Positions 34,493 to 44,028 of a DNA stretch of 64,000 bases are shown one piece after another. The notes under the pieces were generated by a model that saw only the letters and a program-made list of their open reading frames with translations, searched no databases and was not told the origin of the DNA. Positions within the stretch are counted from its first letter, which is position 1; each line of letters opens with the position of its first letter. Position numbers and translations under genes: made by a program. Origin of the DNA: W0P28-013 sp051878315 (lineage in GTDB: Bacteria > Bacteroidota > Bacteroidia > Bacteroidales > Paludibacteraceae); assembly GCA_051878315.1 (NCBI GenBank), contig JBJEJW010000007.1:27878-91877 (forward strand). The letters are read 5' to 3'.

Positions 34493-34822
34493 ATGTATTT
34501 GCTTTTAACAATCCTTGCAGTTGCAGCATCGGTCATTTTGGTGCTGATAGTTTTGGTGCAAAACTCCAAAGGTGGCGGTTTGGCATCGTCTTTTTCGAGT
34601 TCGAACCAAATAATGGGCGTGCGCAAGACGACCGACTTCCTCGAAAAAACCACATGGACGCTGATTGCTTTCATCGTAGTATGTTGTGTTTTTGCAACGG
34701 GAGTACACGACGGTAGCGCCGTTGTATCGACCTCGGAAATAGCCGATCAGGCCGAAGCCATACAACAAGAGAGTGCGCAAGTGCCGGCTGCTCCGTTCGA
34801 CGAAGCCGCACCTGCAGAATAA
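34493..34822 (+). CDS. secG: Preprotein translocase subunit SecG
   Basis: 109 residues from ATG 34493. Two membrane helices (YLLLTILAVAASVILVLIVLVQ; WTLIAFIVVCCVFATG) flank the SecG signature QNSKGGGLASSFSSSNQIMG. The tail is acidic and Ala/Pro-rich. An in-frame TTG at 34427 exists, but it overlaps the promoter. Confidence 0.95.
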   Translation: MYLLLTILAVAASVILVLIVLVQNSKGGGLASSFSSSNQIMGVRKTTDFLEKTTWTLIAFIVVCCVFATGVHDGSAVVSTSEIADQAEAIQQESAQVPAAPFDEAAPAE

Positions 34823-34852
34823 CACAACAAAAGTCGTTGCAAAAACGATTTT

Positions 34853-34935
34853 GGGCAGTTTCCAGAGTGGCCAAATGGGGCTGACTGTAACTCAGCTGTC
34901 TTTCGACTTCGGTGGTTCGAATCCATCACTGCCCA
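34853..34935 (+). tRNA. tRNA-Tyr (anticodon GTA)
   Basis: Acceptor GGGCAGT pairs with ACTGCCC, followed by discriminator A; CCA is not encoded. The anticodon stem GCTGA/TCAGC carries the loop CTGTAAC with GTA at 34887-34889. The long variable arm is that of a class II tRNA, and GGTTCGAATCC forms the T loop. 83 bases; lies 30 bases after secG. Confidence 0.97.
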
Positions 34936-34937
34936 CA

Positions 34938-34972
34938 AACCATGCGTTTTTTTCGCGTGGTTTTATTTTTTT
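34938..34972 (+). terminator. Terminator after tRNA-Tyr
   Basis: AACCATGCG pairs with CGCGTGGTT (one G-T) around T7; the next bases are TTATTTTTTT. Confidence 0.85.
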
Positions 34973-35008
34973 AACCACGTTCAGTCATACAACATAATCC
35001 TTTTTTTG

Positions 35009-35016
35009 TACCTTTG
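35009..35016 (+). promoter_or_regulatory. -7 element (TACCTTTG) of dsbD
   Basis: TACCTTTG lies 23 bases before the dsbD ATG, right after the tRNA terminator. Confidence 0.6.
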
Positions 35017-35039
35017 CAAATCAGAAATATTATTTGCCC

Positions 35040-36974
35040 ATGAGTAACAAAACAATCTTCTGCCTCATCGCAACGGTTTTCACCCTGACACTGCAAGCCC
35101 AAATAGTCGATCCCGTGCGATGGACATTCGACACACAACGCACCGGCGACACACTCGACTTGCAATTCACCGCCGAGATAGCCAAGGGTTGGCACCTATA
35201 CGGCACCGAACTGCCCGATGGCGGTCCGCAACCAACCATTTTTACATTCGCCACGACTACAAATGCCGAACTTGTTGGCGACATCGTTGCCGAACGCGCT
35301 CCGCACAGCCAATACGACCCTACATTCGATATGCAACTCAATTGGTTTTCGGGCAAAATCACATTTCATCAAAAAGCCGTTGTGCGCACCGCCGACTACG
35401 CCATTGCCGGCCATGTAGAATTTATGGCATGCGACGACCGCAACTGCACGCCATCTACCAATATGCCATTCAGTTTCGGGCAAACCGCCGCAGCGACGAT
35501 TCAACCATTGCAAATAGACGTACCGGCACCGGCTGCCACATCCGACCTATATACGCCCGTTATTGACGAATTGCGCGCCTTTGGCAACGACACTGCCACT
35601 GACAACAACGAATCGTTGTGGACCATTTTTCTGTTTGGTCTGGCAGGCGGACTATTGGCCTTATTCACACCCTGCGTGTGGCCAATCATTCCAATGACAG
35701 TCAGCTTTTTTCTAAAACGCGCCAACAATAAGCGTCAAGGTCGCCGCGACGCATTGCTTTACGGTTTGTCGATTATTGTTATCTACGTCGGTCTCGGCCT
35801 ACTGATAACGTTGATATTCGGCGCCAGCGCACTCAATTCGCTTTCGACCAACGCTATTTTCAACCTGTTTTTATTTGCATTGTTAGTAGTGTTTTCGCTG
35901 TCGTTCTTCGGTATGTTCGAAATCACACTGCCGGCTTCGTGGTCAACGAAATTGGACGCTCGCGCATCGCGCACGTCGGGCATCGTCAGCATTTTACTGA
36001 TGGCTTTCACGTTAGCCGTGGTTTCATTCTCATGTACCGGTCCGATTATCGGCACATTGTTGGTTGAAGTGTCCACCAAAAATTCGTTTTTGGCACCCAC
36101 CATCGGCATGTTCGGATTTGCGCTGGCCTTGGCATTGCCGTTTAGTTTGTTTGCATTATTCCCTGCATGGCTCAAATCGTTACCACGCTCGGGTGGCTGG
36201 CTCAATTCCGTTAAAGTCGTACTCGGATTTTTGGAATTGGCACTATCGCTCAAATTCCTATCGGTAGCCGATTTGGCATACGGTTGGCATCTGCTCGACC
36301 GCGAAGTATTCATTGTACTTTGGATTGTAATTTTCGCATTTTTGGGATTGTATCTGCTTGGCAAACTCACTCTGCCACACGACGACAAAGTAGAACGCGT
36401 ATCGGTATTGCGACTCGTTTTGGCACTGCTATCGTTTGCATTCGCCATCTATATGGTTCCCGGTTTGTGGGGCGCTCCGCTAAAAGCCGTCAGTGCTTTT
36501 GCGCCGCCACTTTCGACACAGGATTTCAATATCTATCAAAACCATGTAGAAGCCGATTTCGATGACTACGAAACCGCGCTGAACTACGCCAAGCGGCACA
36601 ACAAACCGCTGGTAGTCGATTTTTCGGGCTACGGTTGCGTAAACTGCCGCAAAATGGAAGCCGCTGTTTGGACTAATGCCGACGTAGCCAATTTATTGCA
36701 TAACAACTTTGTACTCGTATCGCTTTATGTCGATGACAAAACACCTCTGACTGAGCCATTTACAGTAGAAGAAAACGGTGCAACACGTCTCATCAAAACC
36801 ATCGGCGACAAAAATAGTTACCTGCAACGCACAAAATTCGGTGCCAACGCACAACCTTTCTATGTCGTACTCAACACCGATGGTCGGCCACTGAACGGTG
36901 CTTTTGCATTCGATGAAAATCCGCAACATTTTGTCGATTTTCTGACAACGGCACTTAAAAACAATCGGCAATAA
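35040..36974 (+). CDS. dsbD: Thiol:disulfide interchange protein DsbD
   Basis: 644 residues from ATG 35040. Signal peptide, then the periplasmic DsbD-alpha-like domain (about 20-170; Cys pair in FMACDDRNCTP), then eight membrane helices with the two redox Cys regions FTPCVWPIIPM and FSCTGPIIG, and a C-terminal thioredoxin domain with CxxC in FSGYGCVNCRKMEAAVW (about 530). It moves electrons from cytoplasmic thioredoxin to the periplasm, keeping cysteines reduced. Confidence 0.95.
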   Translation: MSNKTIFCLIATVFTLTLQAQIVDPVRWTFDTQRTGDTLDLQFTAEIAKGWHLYGTELPDGGPQPTIFTFATTTNAELVGDIVAERAPHSQYDPTFDMQLNWFSGKITFHQKAVVRTADYAIAGHVEFMACDDRNCTPSTNMPFSFGQTAAATIQPLQIDVPAPAATSDLYTPVIDELRAFGNDTATDNNESLWTIFLFGLAGGLLALFTPCVWPIIPMTVSFFLKRANNKRQGRRDALLYGLSIIVIYVGLGLLITLIFGASALNSLSTNAIFNLFLFALLVVFSLSFFGMFEITLPASWSTKLDARASRTSGIVSILLMAFTLAVVSFSCTGPIIGTLLVEVSTKNSFLAPTIGMFGFALALALPFSLFALFPAWLKSLPRSGGWLNSVKVVLGFLELALSLKFLSVADLAYGWHLLDREVFIVLWIVIFAFLGLYLLGKLTLPHDDKVERVSVLRLVLALLSFAFAIYMVPGLWGAPLKAVSAFAPPLSTQDFNIYQNHVEADFDDYETALNYAKRHNKPLVVDFSGYGCVNCRKMEAAVWTNADVANLLHNNFVLVSLYVDDKTPLTEPFTVEENGATRLIKTIGDKNSYLQRTKFGANAQPFYVVLNTDGRPLNGAFAFDENPQHFVDFLTTALKNNRQ

Positions 36975-37027
36975 GTTTTGGCATATTCGAGAAAAACGCT
37001 AATTTTGCATATTCAAACAACCGCAAC

Positions 37028-37570
37028 ATGGGCAAAGTGCAAGTACAAATTGTCGGATTAAGCGAAGTAAAATCGTCCGAAGAAATATATTGGTTACTGT
37101 TCAAAGAAGTAAACGGCGACCGACATGCCCCCATTTTGATAGGTAAAGCCGAGGCACAAGCCATCACCATCAGTTTGCGTCGCATGGCTTTCCCCGTCAA
37201 ACTGACACACCAACTATTTGCCGAAATAGCACAAGAATTTGACATTATACTCAACGACGTGTACATTTTTGATGGCGACGAAAAACCATTCACAGCAAAA
37301 TTAACATGGAACAACGGCTTACGCAACTACATCACCGATGCACGCGCCTCGGATGGCGTCGCATTAGCGCTATGCTATGGGCGTCCCATCTACATGGACG
37401 ATGCCATATTTGAGAAAGTGGAAACACTCGTTGCCCAAAACACGGCTGACACAACGCCAAACGAGTTAACCGAAGATGAGTTGCGTACACAACTGCAGCA
37501 AGCCGTTGCGACCGAGAACTACGAGCAAGCCGCCATCATACGCGACGAACTGAATAAACGTAACAAATAA
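37028..37570 (+). CDS. Bifunctional nuclease-family protein (DUF151) with UVR motif
   Basis: 180 residues. The DUF151 domain (about 1-130: VQIVGLSEVKSSEEIYWLLFKE, HAPILIGKAEAQAITI, DARASDGVALAL) is followed by a UvrB/UvrC-type coiled motif (LRTQLQQAVATENYEQAAIIRDELNKR). Homologues have been called bifunctional nucleases. It is downstream of dsbD by 53 bases with no terminator seen, so it may be read from the dsbD transcript. Confidence 0.88.
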   Translation: MGKVQVQIVGLSEVKSSEEIYWLLFKEVNGDRHAPILIGKAEAQAITISLRRMAFPVKLTHQLFAEIAQEFDIILNDVYIFDGDEKPFTAKLTWNNGLRNYITDARASDGVALALCYGRPIYMDDAIFEKVETLVAQNTADTTPNELTEDELRTQLQQAVATENYEQAAIIRDELNKRNK

Positions 37571-37600
37571 TTTTTTTCTTAACCTAAAAATTTCAAAACT

Positions 37601-38956
37601 ATGAACATGAAACTTCGTTTAATTGTCATGAATTTCCTCGAATATGCTGTTTGGGGAGCATACCTCACCTGCATGGGGCGTTACTTGGCCGACTATGGTA
37701 TGGGAAGCAACATCGGCATATTCTATTCCATTCAAGGCGTTGTCAGTTTGTTTATGCCAGCGCTAATGGGCATTGTAGCCGACCGTTGGATTCCGGCGCA
37801 AAAATGTCTGTCGCTGTGCCACGCTTTGGCCGGCGCATTCATGCTGGCAGCCGGCGCTTATGGTCTGACAGCCGGCGCCAATGTACAATTCGGCTTGTTA
37901 TTCACTTTCTACACCCTATCGGTAGCATTCTTCATGCCCACCATCGCCCTGAGCAACTCAGTGGCATTCAACGCATTGGTAAAAAGCGGGCTCGATACAG
38001 TCAAAGATTTTCCGCCCATTCGCGTATTCGGTACCATCGGTTTCATCGCCATGATGTGGTGCGTCGATTTGTGCGGTCTGCAAGCCACCGCTTGGCAATT
38101 TGTCGTAAGTGGCGGCCTGAGCATTCTATTGGCAGCCTACTCACTGACCTTGCCAGCCTGCGACATCAAAAAGAATGTCGGCAAAGTATCGATGGTCGAT
38201 GCGCTTGGACTGCGTGCTTTCTCGCTTTTCAAACAAAAGAAAATGGCGCTTTTCTTCATCTTCTCGATGTGCCTCGGCGTCAGCCTGCAAATCACCAACG
38301 GCTTTGCCAATCCGTTCCTCGGCAGTTTCGAACACTTCAGGCAATGGGCTGACTCGTTCGGCGTACAACACTCCAATATGCTTATTTCCATTTCGCAAAT
38401 CTGCGAAGCGCTGTGCATTTTGTTCATCCCATTCTTCTTGAAAAAATTCGGCATCAAAAATGTGATGCTGATGGCCATGTTTGCATGGGTACTGCGTTTC
38501 GGTCTATTTGGTGCCGGAAATCCGGGTAACGGCGTATGGATGTTTGTTTTGAGTTGTATCGTTTACGGATTTGCGTTCGACTTTTTCAACATCTCTGGTG
38601 CACTCTATGTTGACCAAGAAACAAGCCCCGAAATGCGTTCGAGCGCACAAGGTCTGTTTATGATGATGACCAACGGTATCGGTTCCACCATCGGTACACT
38701 ATCGGCACAAGCCGTGGTAAATAAATGCGTGCCTAACATTGATTGGGCACAATGGATCAGCGAAGAGCTTAACACGCTGAAAGGCAAAGTGATACTATGG
38801 GAAAATATGACCGAAGTGCAACTATCGGAAGTAGCAGCCAAGGCCACCGAAGTTTGGCAGGGTTGGCAAACGGCATGGTACATTTTTGCCGCATACGCCC
38901 TTGTTGTTGCCATCCTTTTCTGGATATTCTTCCCGAAAACACCGGTACAAAAATAA
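37601..38956 (+). CDS. Nucleoside permease (NupG-type MFS)
   Basis: 451 residues, about 12 hydrophobic helices. The N-terminus (RLIVMNFLEYAVWGAYLTCMGRYL) and ALMGIVADRWIPAQKCLSLCH match the nucleoside:proton symporter branch of the major facilitator superfamily, as do FGTIGFIAMMW and FDFFNISGALYVDQE. It imports nucleosides. It lies 30 bases after the DUF151 gene. Confidence 0.88.
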   Translation: MNMKLRLIVMNFLEYAVWGAYLTCMGRYLADYGMGSNIGIFYSIQGVVSLFMPALMGIVADRWIPAQKCLSLCHALAGAFMLAAGAYGLTAGANVQFGLLFTFYTLSVAFFMPTIALSNSVAFNALVKSGLDTVKDFPPIRVFGTIGFIAMMWCVDLCGLQATAWQFVVSGGLSILLAAYSLTLPACDIKKNVGKVSMVDALGLRAFSLFKQKKMALFFIFSMCLGVSLQITNGFANPFLGSFEHFRQWADSFGVQHSNMLISISQICEALCILFIPFFLKKFGIKNVMLMAMFAWVLRFGLFGAGNPGNGVWMFVLSCIVYGFAFDFFNISGALYVDQETSPEMRSSAQGLFMMMTNGIGSTIGTLSAQAVVNKCVPNIDWAQWISEELNTLKGKVILWENMTEVQLSEVAAKATEVWQGWQTAWYIFAAYALVVAILFWIFFPKTPVQK

Positions 38957-38970
38957 AAAAACGACACGAG

Positions 38971-38998
38971 ACAGGAGCGTATGCGCTACGCTCCTGCC
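38971..38998 (+). terminator. Hairpin after the nucleoside permease, weak terminator
   Basis: AGGAGCGTA and TACGCTCCT form a 9-pair stem with a 5-base loop, but only a short C/T tail follows, so termination may be partial. Confidence 0.5.
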
Positions 38999-39018
38999 TC
39001 TTTCAGAAAATACGGTTT

Positions 39019-39777
39019 ATGGAAAATCTCGGCATGGTGCTACGCACCGAACATTTGGTGAAGACCTACGGCAAACGCACGGTAGTAAACGACGTTTCCA
39101 TCAACGTCAAACAAGGCGAAATAGTCGGATTGCTCGGACCTAACGGCGCCGGCAAAACTACAACCTTCTATATGACAACGGGACTGACGACACCAAACCA
39201 AGGCAAGATTTTTCTGAACGACAAAGAAATTACCAACTATCCCGTGTACAAACGCGCCCGTGCAGGCATCGGCTATCTGGCGCAAGAAGCCTCAGTTTTC
39301 CGAAAAATGACCGTGGAAAACAACATTTTATCGGTACTCGAACTGACTGACAAGACACGCGACGAGCAACACGAAAAACTCGAAAGCCTCATCAAAGAAT
39401 TTCGACTCGAAAAAGTACGCAAAAACATTGGCGACCGACTGTCGGGTGGCGAACGCCGACGCACCGAAATTGCACGCTGTTTGGCCATCGAACCAAGTTT
39501 CATCATGCTGGACGAACCATTTGCCGGAGTTGACCCCATTGCCGTACAAGACATTCAAGACATCGTTTGGCATCTGAAAGACCGTAACATCGGCATTCTG
39601 ATAACCGACCACAACGTGGACGAAACACTCTCCATTACCGACCGCGCCTATCTGCTATTCGAAGGGACTATCCTTTTCCAAGGCACGCCGGAGGAATTGG
39701 CCGCAAACCCTATTGTACGCGAAAAATACCTCGGCCGCGACTTTGAACTGAAGAAAAAAACGCGCGTCGAAATCTGA
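39019..39777 (+). CDS. lptB: Lipopolysaccharide export ATPase LptB
   Basis: 252 residues from ATG 39019 (ATG 39034 is an alternative; the frame is open to 38797 within the permease gene, which is an overlap artefact). Walker A GPNGAGKTTTFYM, signature LSGGERRRTEIAR, Walker B FIMLDEPFAGVDPIAVQDIQ, and the switch His (DHNV). It powers transport of lipopolysaccharide from the inner membrane to the outer membrane, together with LptE coded at 33848. Confidence 0.95.
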   Translation: MENLGMVLRTEHLVKTYGKRTVVNDVSINVKQGEIVGLLGPNGAGKTTTFYMTTGLTTPNQGKIFLNDKEITNYPVYKRARAGIGYLAQEASVFRKMTVENNILSVLELTDKTRDEQHEKLESLIKEFRLEKVRKNIGDRLSGGERRRTEIARCLAIEPSFIMLDEPFAGVDPIAVQDIQDIVWHLKDRNIGILITDHNVDETLSITDRAYLLFEGTILFQGTPEELAANPIVREKYLGRDFELKKKTRVEI

Positions 39778-39813
39778 ATCGTCGAAAAAAACGCACGTCT
39801 TTTGATAGAATAG

Positions 39814-39844
39814 TTGGCTTTATCGAAAAAATATTGTATTTTTG
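39814..39844 (+). promoter_or_regulatory. Promoter of the pRiA4b-type gene and miaA
   Basis: TTG at 39814-39816, 20 bases, then TATTTTTG at 39837-39844; ATG 39867 follows. Confidence 0.7.
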
Positions 39845-39866
39845 TCCCAAATTCAACAACACGATT

Positions 39867-40412
39867 ATGGTTTATAGATTTTTACTTTTGTCCGACGAAG
39901 TCGATAACTTCAGTCGCGAAATCGAAATCGCGTCCGACGCCACCTTTTTGCAGTTTCACAATGCAATTTTGGAAGCCGTCGGATACGACAAAAATCAGAT
40001 AACTTCGTTCTTCATCTGTAGCGACAACTGGGAAAAACAGCAAGAAATCACTCTGATAGACATGGGCGCCGACTCGGCCACCGACACCTATCTGATGGAA
40101 GAAACGCCGCTCGACGAATTTATCGAAGATGTAGGACAACGTTTGTTGTATGTGTACGACAATATGACAGAACGCGCCTTTTTTATCGAATTGAAAGCCG
40201 TAGTTCCGAATCGCACACTGAACGAGCCGGTCTGCGTTTCGCGCAAGGGGAAAGCGCCCGTGCAACTGATGGACATCGACAAATATGCCGAAAAGCAGCG
40301 TACCGATTTCGATGCCGATTTTTATGGTTCCGACGAATTTGACCCCGACGAATTGGACGAAGATGGATTTGGCGATATGTCGTTCGACGAGAATGGGAAT
40401 GAATTGTACTGA
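39867..40412 (+). CDS. Plasmid pRiA4b ORF-3-like protein
   Basis: 181 residues from ATG 39867. The N-terminal beta-alpha fold of the pRiA4b ORF-3 / IS1096 TnpR-like family is recognisable (VYRFLLLSDEVDNFSREIEI, TFLQFHNAILEAVGYD, SFFICSDNW, LYVYDNM); the tail is very acidic (DFYGSDEFDPDELDEDGFGD). Function unknown. Despite the family name there is no transposon context here; it is directly followed by miaA with no gap. Confidence 0.8.
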   Translation: MVYRFLLLSDEVDNFSREIEIASDATFLQFHNAILEAVGYDKNQITSFFICSDNWEKQQEITLIDMGADSATDTYLMEETPLDEFIEDVGQRLLYVYDNMTERAFFIELKAVVPNRTLNEPVCVSRKGKAPVQLMDIDKYAEKQRTDFDADFYGSDEFDPDELDEDGFGDMSFDENGNELY

Positions 40413-41330
40413 TTGTTGCGTGTGGTAAACAAACGCGGAACACTATTTGTTGTAGTCGGCCCAACGGGTGTCGGCAAAACGGATATCAGCCTGAAAATGG
40501 CGCAATTTTTGGGTTGTAGTATTGTATCGTGCGATTCGCGACAGATGTTTCGCGAACTGCCCATAGGTACCGCAGCCCCTACTGTCGCGCAAATGGGTGC
40601 CGTTAAACATCATTTTGTAGGCAAGCGTTCGATATTCGAGCCATACAGCGCCGGACAATTCGAGTTGGATGCCATACCGATAATCGAAACCGAAATTGCC
40701 CATACAGGTCACGCCATGTTGGTCGGCGGTTCGATGCTCTATGTGGACGCTGTGTGTCGCGGCATTGACGATTTGCCCACCATCGACGACGAAACCCGCC
40801 AAAACGTGATGGATTTTTACGCTCAAAACGGCATCGATGGTGTACGACGCAAACTGAAACTGCTCGATCCGCAACATTATGCCGAAGTCGATTTGCGCAA
40901 CGTCAAACGCATGTTACACGCTTTGGAAGTAATAGAAATAACCGGGCGTCCGTTTTCGGAGCAACGCACACATCAAGTCAAGCAACGCTCGTTTGACATC
41001 GTAAAAATAGGACTGACACGCGAACGTACCGAATTGTACGAGCGAATCAATCGGCGTGTGTGGCAAATGTTGGACGACGGTTTGGAAAACGAAGCGCGCA
41101 CGCTCTATCCACATCGACAATTGAATGCACTAAATACAGTAGGATACAAAGAGTTATTCAACTATTTCGACGGCACTTGGACCCGTGAACACGCCATCGA
41201 GATGATACAACAAAACACGCGCCGCTATGCCAAAAAACAGCAATCGTGGTTCAATCGCGACAACACCATTCGCTGGTTTCACCCCGACGACGAAAGCAAC
41301 ATAATGGCTTATATGGCGCAGCACGCATAA
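40413..41330 (+). CDS. miaA: tRNA dimethylallyltransferase
   Basis: 305 residues if it starts at TTG 40413, right after the previous stop; GTG 40422 is an equally good start, and there is no ATG. It adds dimethylallyl to A37 of tRNAs reading U-initial codons. P-loop GPTGVGKTDIS (about 16-26), then SCDSRQMFRELPIGTAAP, VGGSMLYVDAV, and a C-terminal QNTRRYAKKQQSWFNRD. Transcribed with the pRiA4b-type gene. Confidence 0.93.
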   Translation: MLRVVNKRGTLFVVVGPTGVGKTDISLKMAQFLGCSIVSCDSRQMFRELPIGTAAPTVAQMGAVKHHFVGKRSIFEPYSAGQFELDAIPIIETEIAHTGHAMLVGGSMLYVDAVCRGIDDLPTIDDETRQNVMDFYAQNGIDGVRRKLKLLDPQHYAEVDLRNVKRMLHALEVIEITGRPFSEQRTHQVKQRSFDIVKIGLTRERTELYERINRRVWQMLDDGLENEARTLYPHRQLNALNTVGYKELFNYFDGTWTREHAIEMIQQNTRRYAKKQQSWFNRDNTIRWFHPDDESNIMAYMAQHA

Positions 41331-41351
41331 ACAGACAAAACGACATCTATT

Positions 41352-41981
41352 TTGAGTAATTTGATATACATCATCATCAGTGGATTTATCATTGGATTGT
41401 TCACGTCGGTTCCGGTGGGGCCGTTGGGCATTATTACCATACAACGCACACTCAACCACGGTCGTTGGCATGGATTAGTCACCGGCTTGGGAGCGGCAAC
41501 ATCCGATTTGCTGTACGCCTCGATAGTCGGATTCAGCATGAGTTTCGTTACCGATTTTATCAATGCGCATCAATTTTGGATACAAGTTTGTGGCAGTCTC
41601 ATTATCATTGTATTTGGCATATATGTATTTCGCAGTAACCCTGCCGACCGGCTGGAATCGGTAAAAAAGGGCAACACAAGTTATTTGAGCAACTATATAT
41701 CGGCATTTTTATTTTGTTTAAGCAACCCGCTGATTATTTTTATCTTCATCGGATTGTTTGCACAATTCAACTTTTTCACGCCCGAGCAAACGTGGTACGA
41801 AAACGTCATCGGTTTGTGTTCCATTTTGTTGGGCGCATTCAGTTGGTGGTTGACATTGACTTTATTGGTAAGCAAATTACGCCATCGTTTCAACATTCGC
41901 GGGTTATGGATTTTGAATCGCATAACAGGACTACTTTTGGTAATAATCGGCATTATAGTCTGTGTCAAAGCGATATTATGA
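41352..41981 (+). CDS. LysE-family amino-acid exporter
   Basis: 209 residues, six hydrophobic helices. The N-terminus SGFIIGLFTSVPVGPLGIITIQRTLNHG is the LysE/RhtB hallmark. The only plausible start is TTG 41352, since no ATG lies near. Function by family: efflux of amino acids or similar small solutes; the substrate is unknown. Confidence 0.82.
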   Translation: MSNLIYIIISGFIIGLFTSVPVGPLGIITIQRTLNHGRWHGLVTGLGAATSDLLYASIVGFSMSFVTDFINAHQFWIQVCGSLIIIVFGIYVFRSNPADRLESVKKGNTSYLSNYISAFLFCLSNPLIIFIFIGLFAQFNFFTPEQTWYENVIGLCSILLGAFSWWLTLTLLVSKLRHRFNIRGLWILNRITGLLLVIIGIIVCVKAIL

Positions 41982-42029
41982 ACGCCAAACAGCGAATGTG
42001 GCATGTGTTAAACAGACCTCTTTTGTAAT

Positions 42030-43943
42030 ATGGAAAATTTCGGATTCATCAAAGTGGCAGCCGGCATTCCTTCGGTGCGCGTAGCCGATTGTCAGTACAA
42101 CGGTGCGCAAATAGCCGATTTGATGCACGAGGCGTGCGACAATGGCGTGCAAGCAGTCGTTTTCCCGGAGTTGTGCCTGACGGCTTATTCGTGTGGCGAT
42201 TTGTTTCACAACACCCTGCTGCTCGATGCCGCCGAAAACGCACTGCAACAATTGTTGAACGCAACCAAAACATTGGACATTATCGGTATTATCGGAATGC
42301 CAATACGGCTGCACAACCGTTTGTTCAACTGCGCCGTAGTCATTCACAAAGGGGACATATTAGGTGTCGTACCGAAAACGTTTTTACCGAATTACAACGA
42401 GTTTTACGAAAAACGCTGGTTCGCATCGGGGGCTGATGTGGTTGCGCAACAAGTTGCCTTATGCGGTCAAACCGTGCCATTTGGCGTGCAGTTGCTATTC
42501 GATGCAACCGATGTTACGTTTGCCGTCGAATTATGCGAAGACCTTTGGACACCCATCCCACCCAGCAGCAATCACGCTTTAGCCGGTGCACATATCATAT
42601 TCAACCTATCGGCATCGGACGAGGTTATCGGCAAACACGCTTATCTGCGTAACCTCGTTATACAACAATCGGCACGCTGTATTGCCGGTTATGTGTATGC
42701 GTCGGCCGGCTTCGGCGAATCGAGCACCGATTTAGTATTTGCCGGCAATGCGTTTGTTGCCGAAAACGGTGCCATGTTAGTCGAAAGTGCGCGTTTCAGC
42801 CTGCAACGCCAACTATTGATAAGCGATATCGATGTAGAATATCTGCGCCACGAACGGCAAAAAAACAGCACTTTCATGCTGGGAACTTCACACAACTACA
42901 TACGTCAACCATTGCCGCTACCGGCAGTACATGCACCGTTAACTCGCACATTCAACCCGCATCCATTCATCCCGCCACACCACAAAATGGGCGATACCTG
43001 CGACGAAATTTTAGAAATGCAAGCCACAGCCTTGGGCACCCGTTTACAAGCCACCGGCATCAACAAGTTGGTATTAGGCATTTCGGGCGGATTGGATTCT
43101 ACATTAGCCTTATTGGTGTGTGTACGCACTTGCGATAAGTTGGGTTTATCGCGCCAAAACGTCGTCGGCATCACCATGCCGGGATTCGGCACCACCGACC
43201 GAACCTACCGCAATGCCACAGAATTAATCCGCAATGTTGGTGCTACTTTGCGCGAAATAAGTATCAAAGCGGCTTGTACACAACATTTTGCCGACATTGG
43301 GCACGACATCGACCAACACGACGCCACCTACGAAAACACCCAAGCGCGCGAACGTACCCAAATACTCATGGACGTAGCCAACCAATGTGGCGGTTTGGTC
43401 ATCGGCACGGGGGATTTGTCAGAACTGGCCCTCGGTTGGGCTACTTACAACGGCGACCACATGAGCATGTATGCCGTCAACGCCGGTATCCCGAAAACAT
43501 TGGTACGTTATTTAGTACAATATGCCGCCGAATGCGACTTCGCCGCAGCTGCACGCGAAAATTTGCGCGACATTGTCGATACACCGGTCAGTCCTGAATT
43601 GCTGCCTGCCGATCGCGATGGGAACATTGCCCAAAAAACCGAAGATTTAGTCGGACCTTACGAGTTGCACGATTTTTTCCTCTATCACATGTTGCGACAC
43701 GGTTTTGCCCCCGATAAACTCGTCATGTTGGCACAACAAGCCTTTGCCGACCGTTACGAACCGACAATCATCAAACATTGGCTGAAAACATTTGTACGTC
43801 GCTTTTTCAGCCAGCAATTCAAGCGTTCGTGCATGCCCGATGGGCCAAAAGTGGGCAGTGTCAATTTGTCGCCACGCGGCGATTGGCGTATGCCGAGCGA
43901 CGCATCAGCGGCTATATGGCTGACACAAACAGATACGTTGTAA
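42030..43943 (+). CDS. nadE: Glutamine-dependent NAD+ synthetase
   Basis: 637 residues, two domains. N-terminal nitrilase-type glutaminase (about 1-270): catalytic Glu in VFPELCLTAYS, Lys in PKTFLPNYNEFYEKRWF, Cys in VELCEDLW. C-terminal synthetase (about 320-637): P-loop GISGGLDSTLALLV and GTGDLSELALGWATYNGDHMSMYAVNAGIPKT. It makes NAD from deamido-NAD; nadK also lies in this window but is not linked. Confidence 0.96.
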   Translation: MENFGFIKVAAGIPSVRVADCQYNGAQIADLMHEACDNGVQAVVFPELCLTAYSCGDLFHNTLLLDAAENALQQLLNATKTLDIIGIIGMPIRLHNRLFNCAVVIHKGDILGVVPKTFLPNYNEFYEKRWFASGADVVAQQVALCGQTVPFGVQLLFDATDVTFAVELCEDLWTPIPPSSNHALAGAHIIFNLSASDEVIGKHAYLRNLVIQQSARCIAGYVYASAGFGESSTDLVFAGNAFVAENGAMLVESARFSLQRQLLISDIDVEYLRHERQKNSTFMLGTSHNYIRQPLPLPAVHAPLTRTFNPHPFIPPHHKMGDTCDEILEMQATALGTRLQATGINKLVLGISGGLDSTLALLVCVRTCDKLGLSRQNVVGITMPGFGTTDRTYRNATELIRNVGATLREISIKAACTQHFADIGHDIDQHDATYENTQARERTQILMDVANQCGGLVIGTGDLSELALGWATYNGDHMSMYAVNAGIPKTLVRYLVQYAAECDFAAAARENLRDIVDTPVSPELLPADRDGNIAQKTEDLVGPYELHDFFLYHMLRHGFAPDKLVMLAQQAFADRYEPTIIKHWLKTFVRRFFSQQFKRSCMPDGPKVGSVNLSPRGDWRMPSDASAAIWLTQTDTL

Positions 43944-43972
43944 TACGCAAAACAATCGACATATAAGAAAAG

Positions 43973-44003
43973 AAAAGGGAGCCGTCAGAAACTGCTCCCT
44001 TTT
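43973..44003. terminator. Two-way terminator between nadE and the DUF3078 gene
   Basis: AAAAGGGAGC pairs with GCTCCCTTTT around an 11-base loop; both convergent genes end here. Confidence 0.88.
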
Positions 44004-44028
44004 GTTGTACGCCAAAATACGCTTACAA

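Noticed and set aside
38797..39018. N-terminal extension of lptB into the permease gene
   Set aside because: It overlaps a well-supported coding end and lacks similarity; ABC sequence begins after 39019.
39867..40412. Remnant of a mobile element, because of the pRiA4b/IS1096 family name
   Set aside because: No inverted repeats or transposase; housekeeping genes lie on both sides and it is co-transcribed with miaA.
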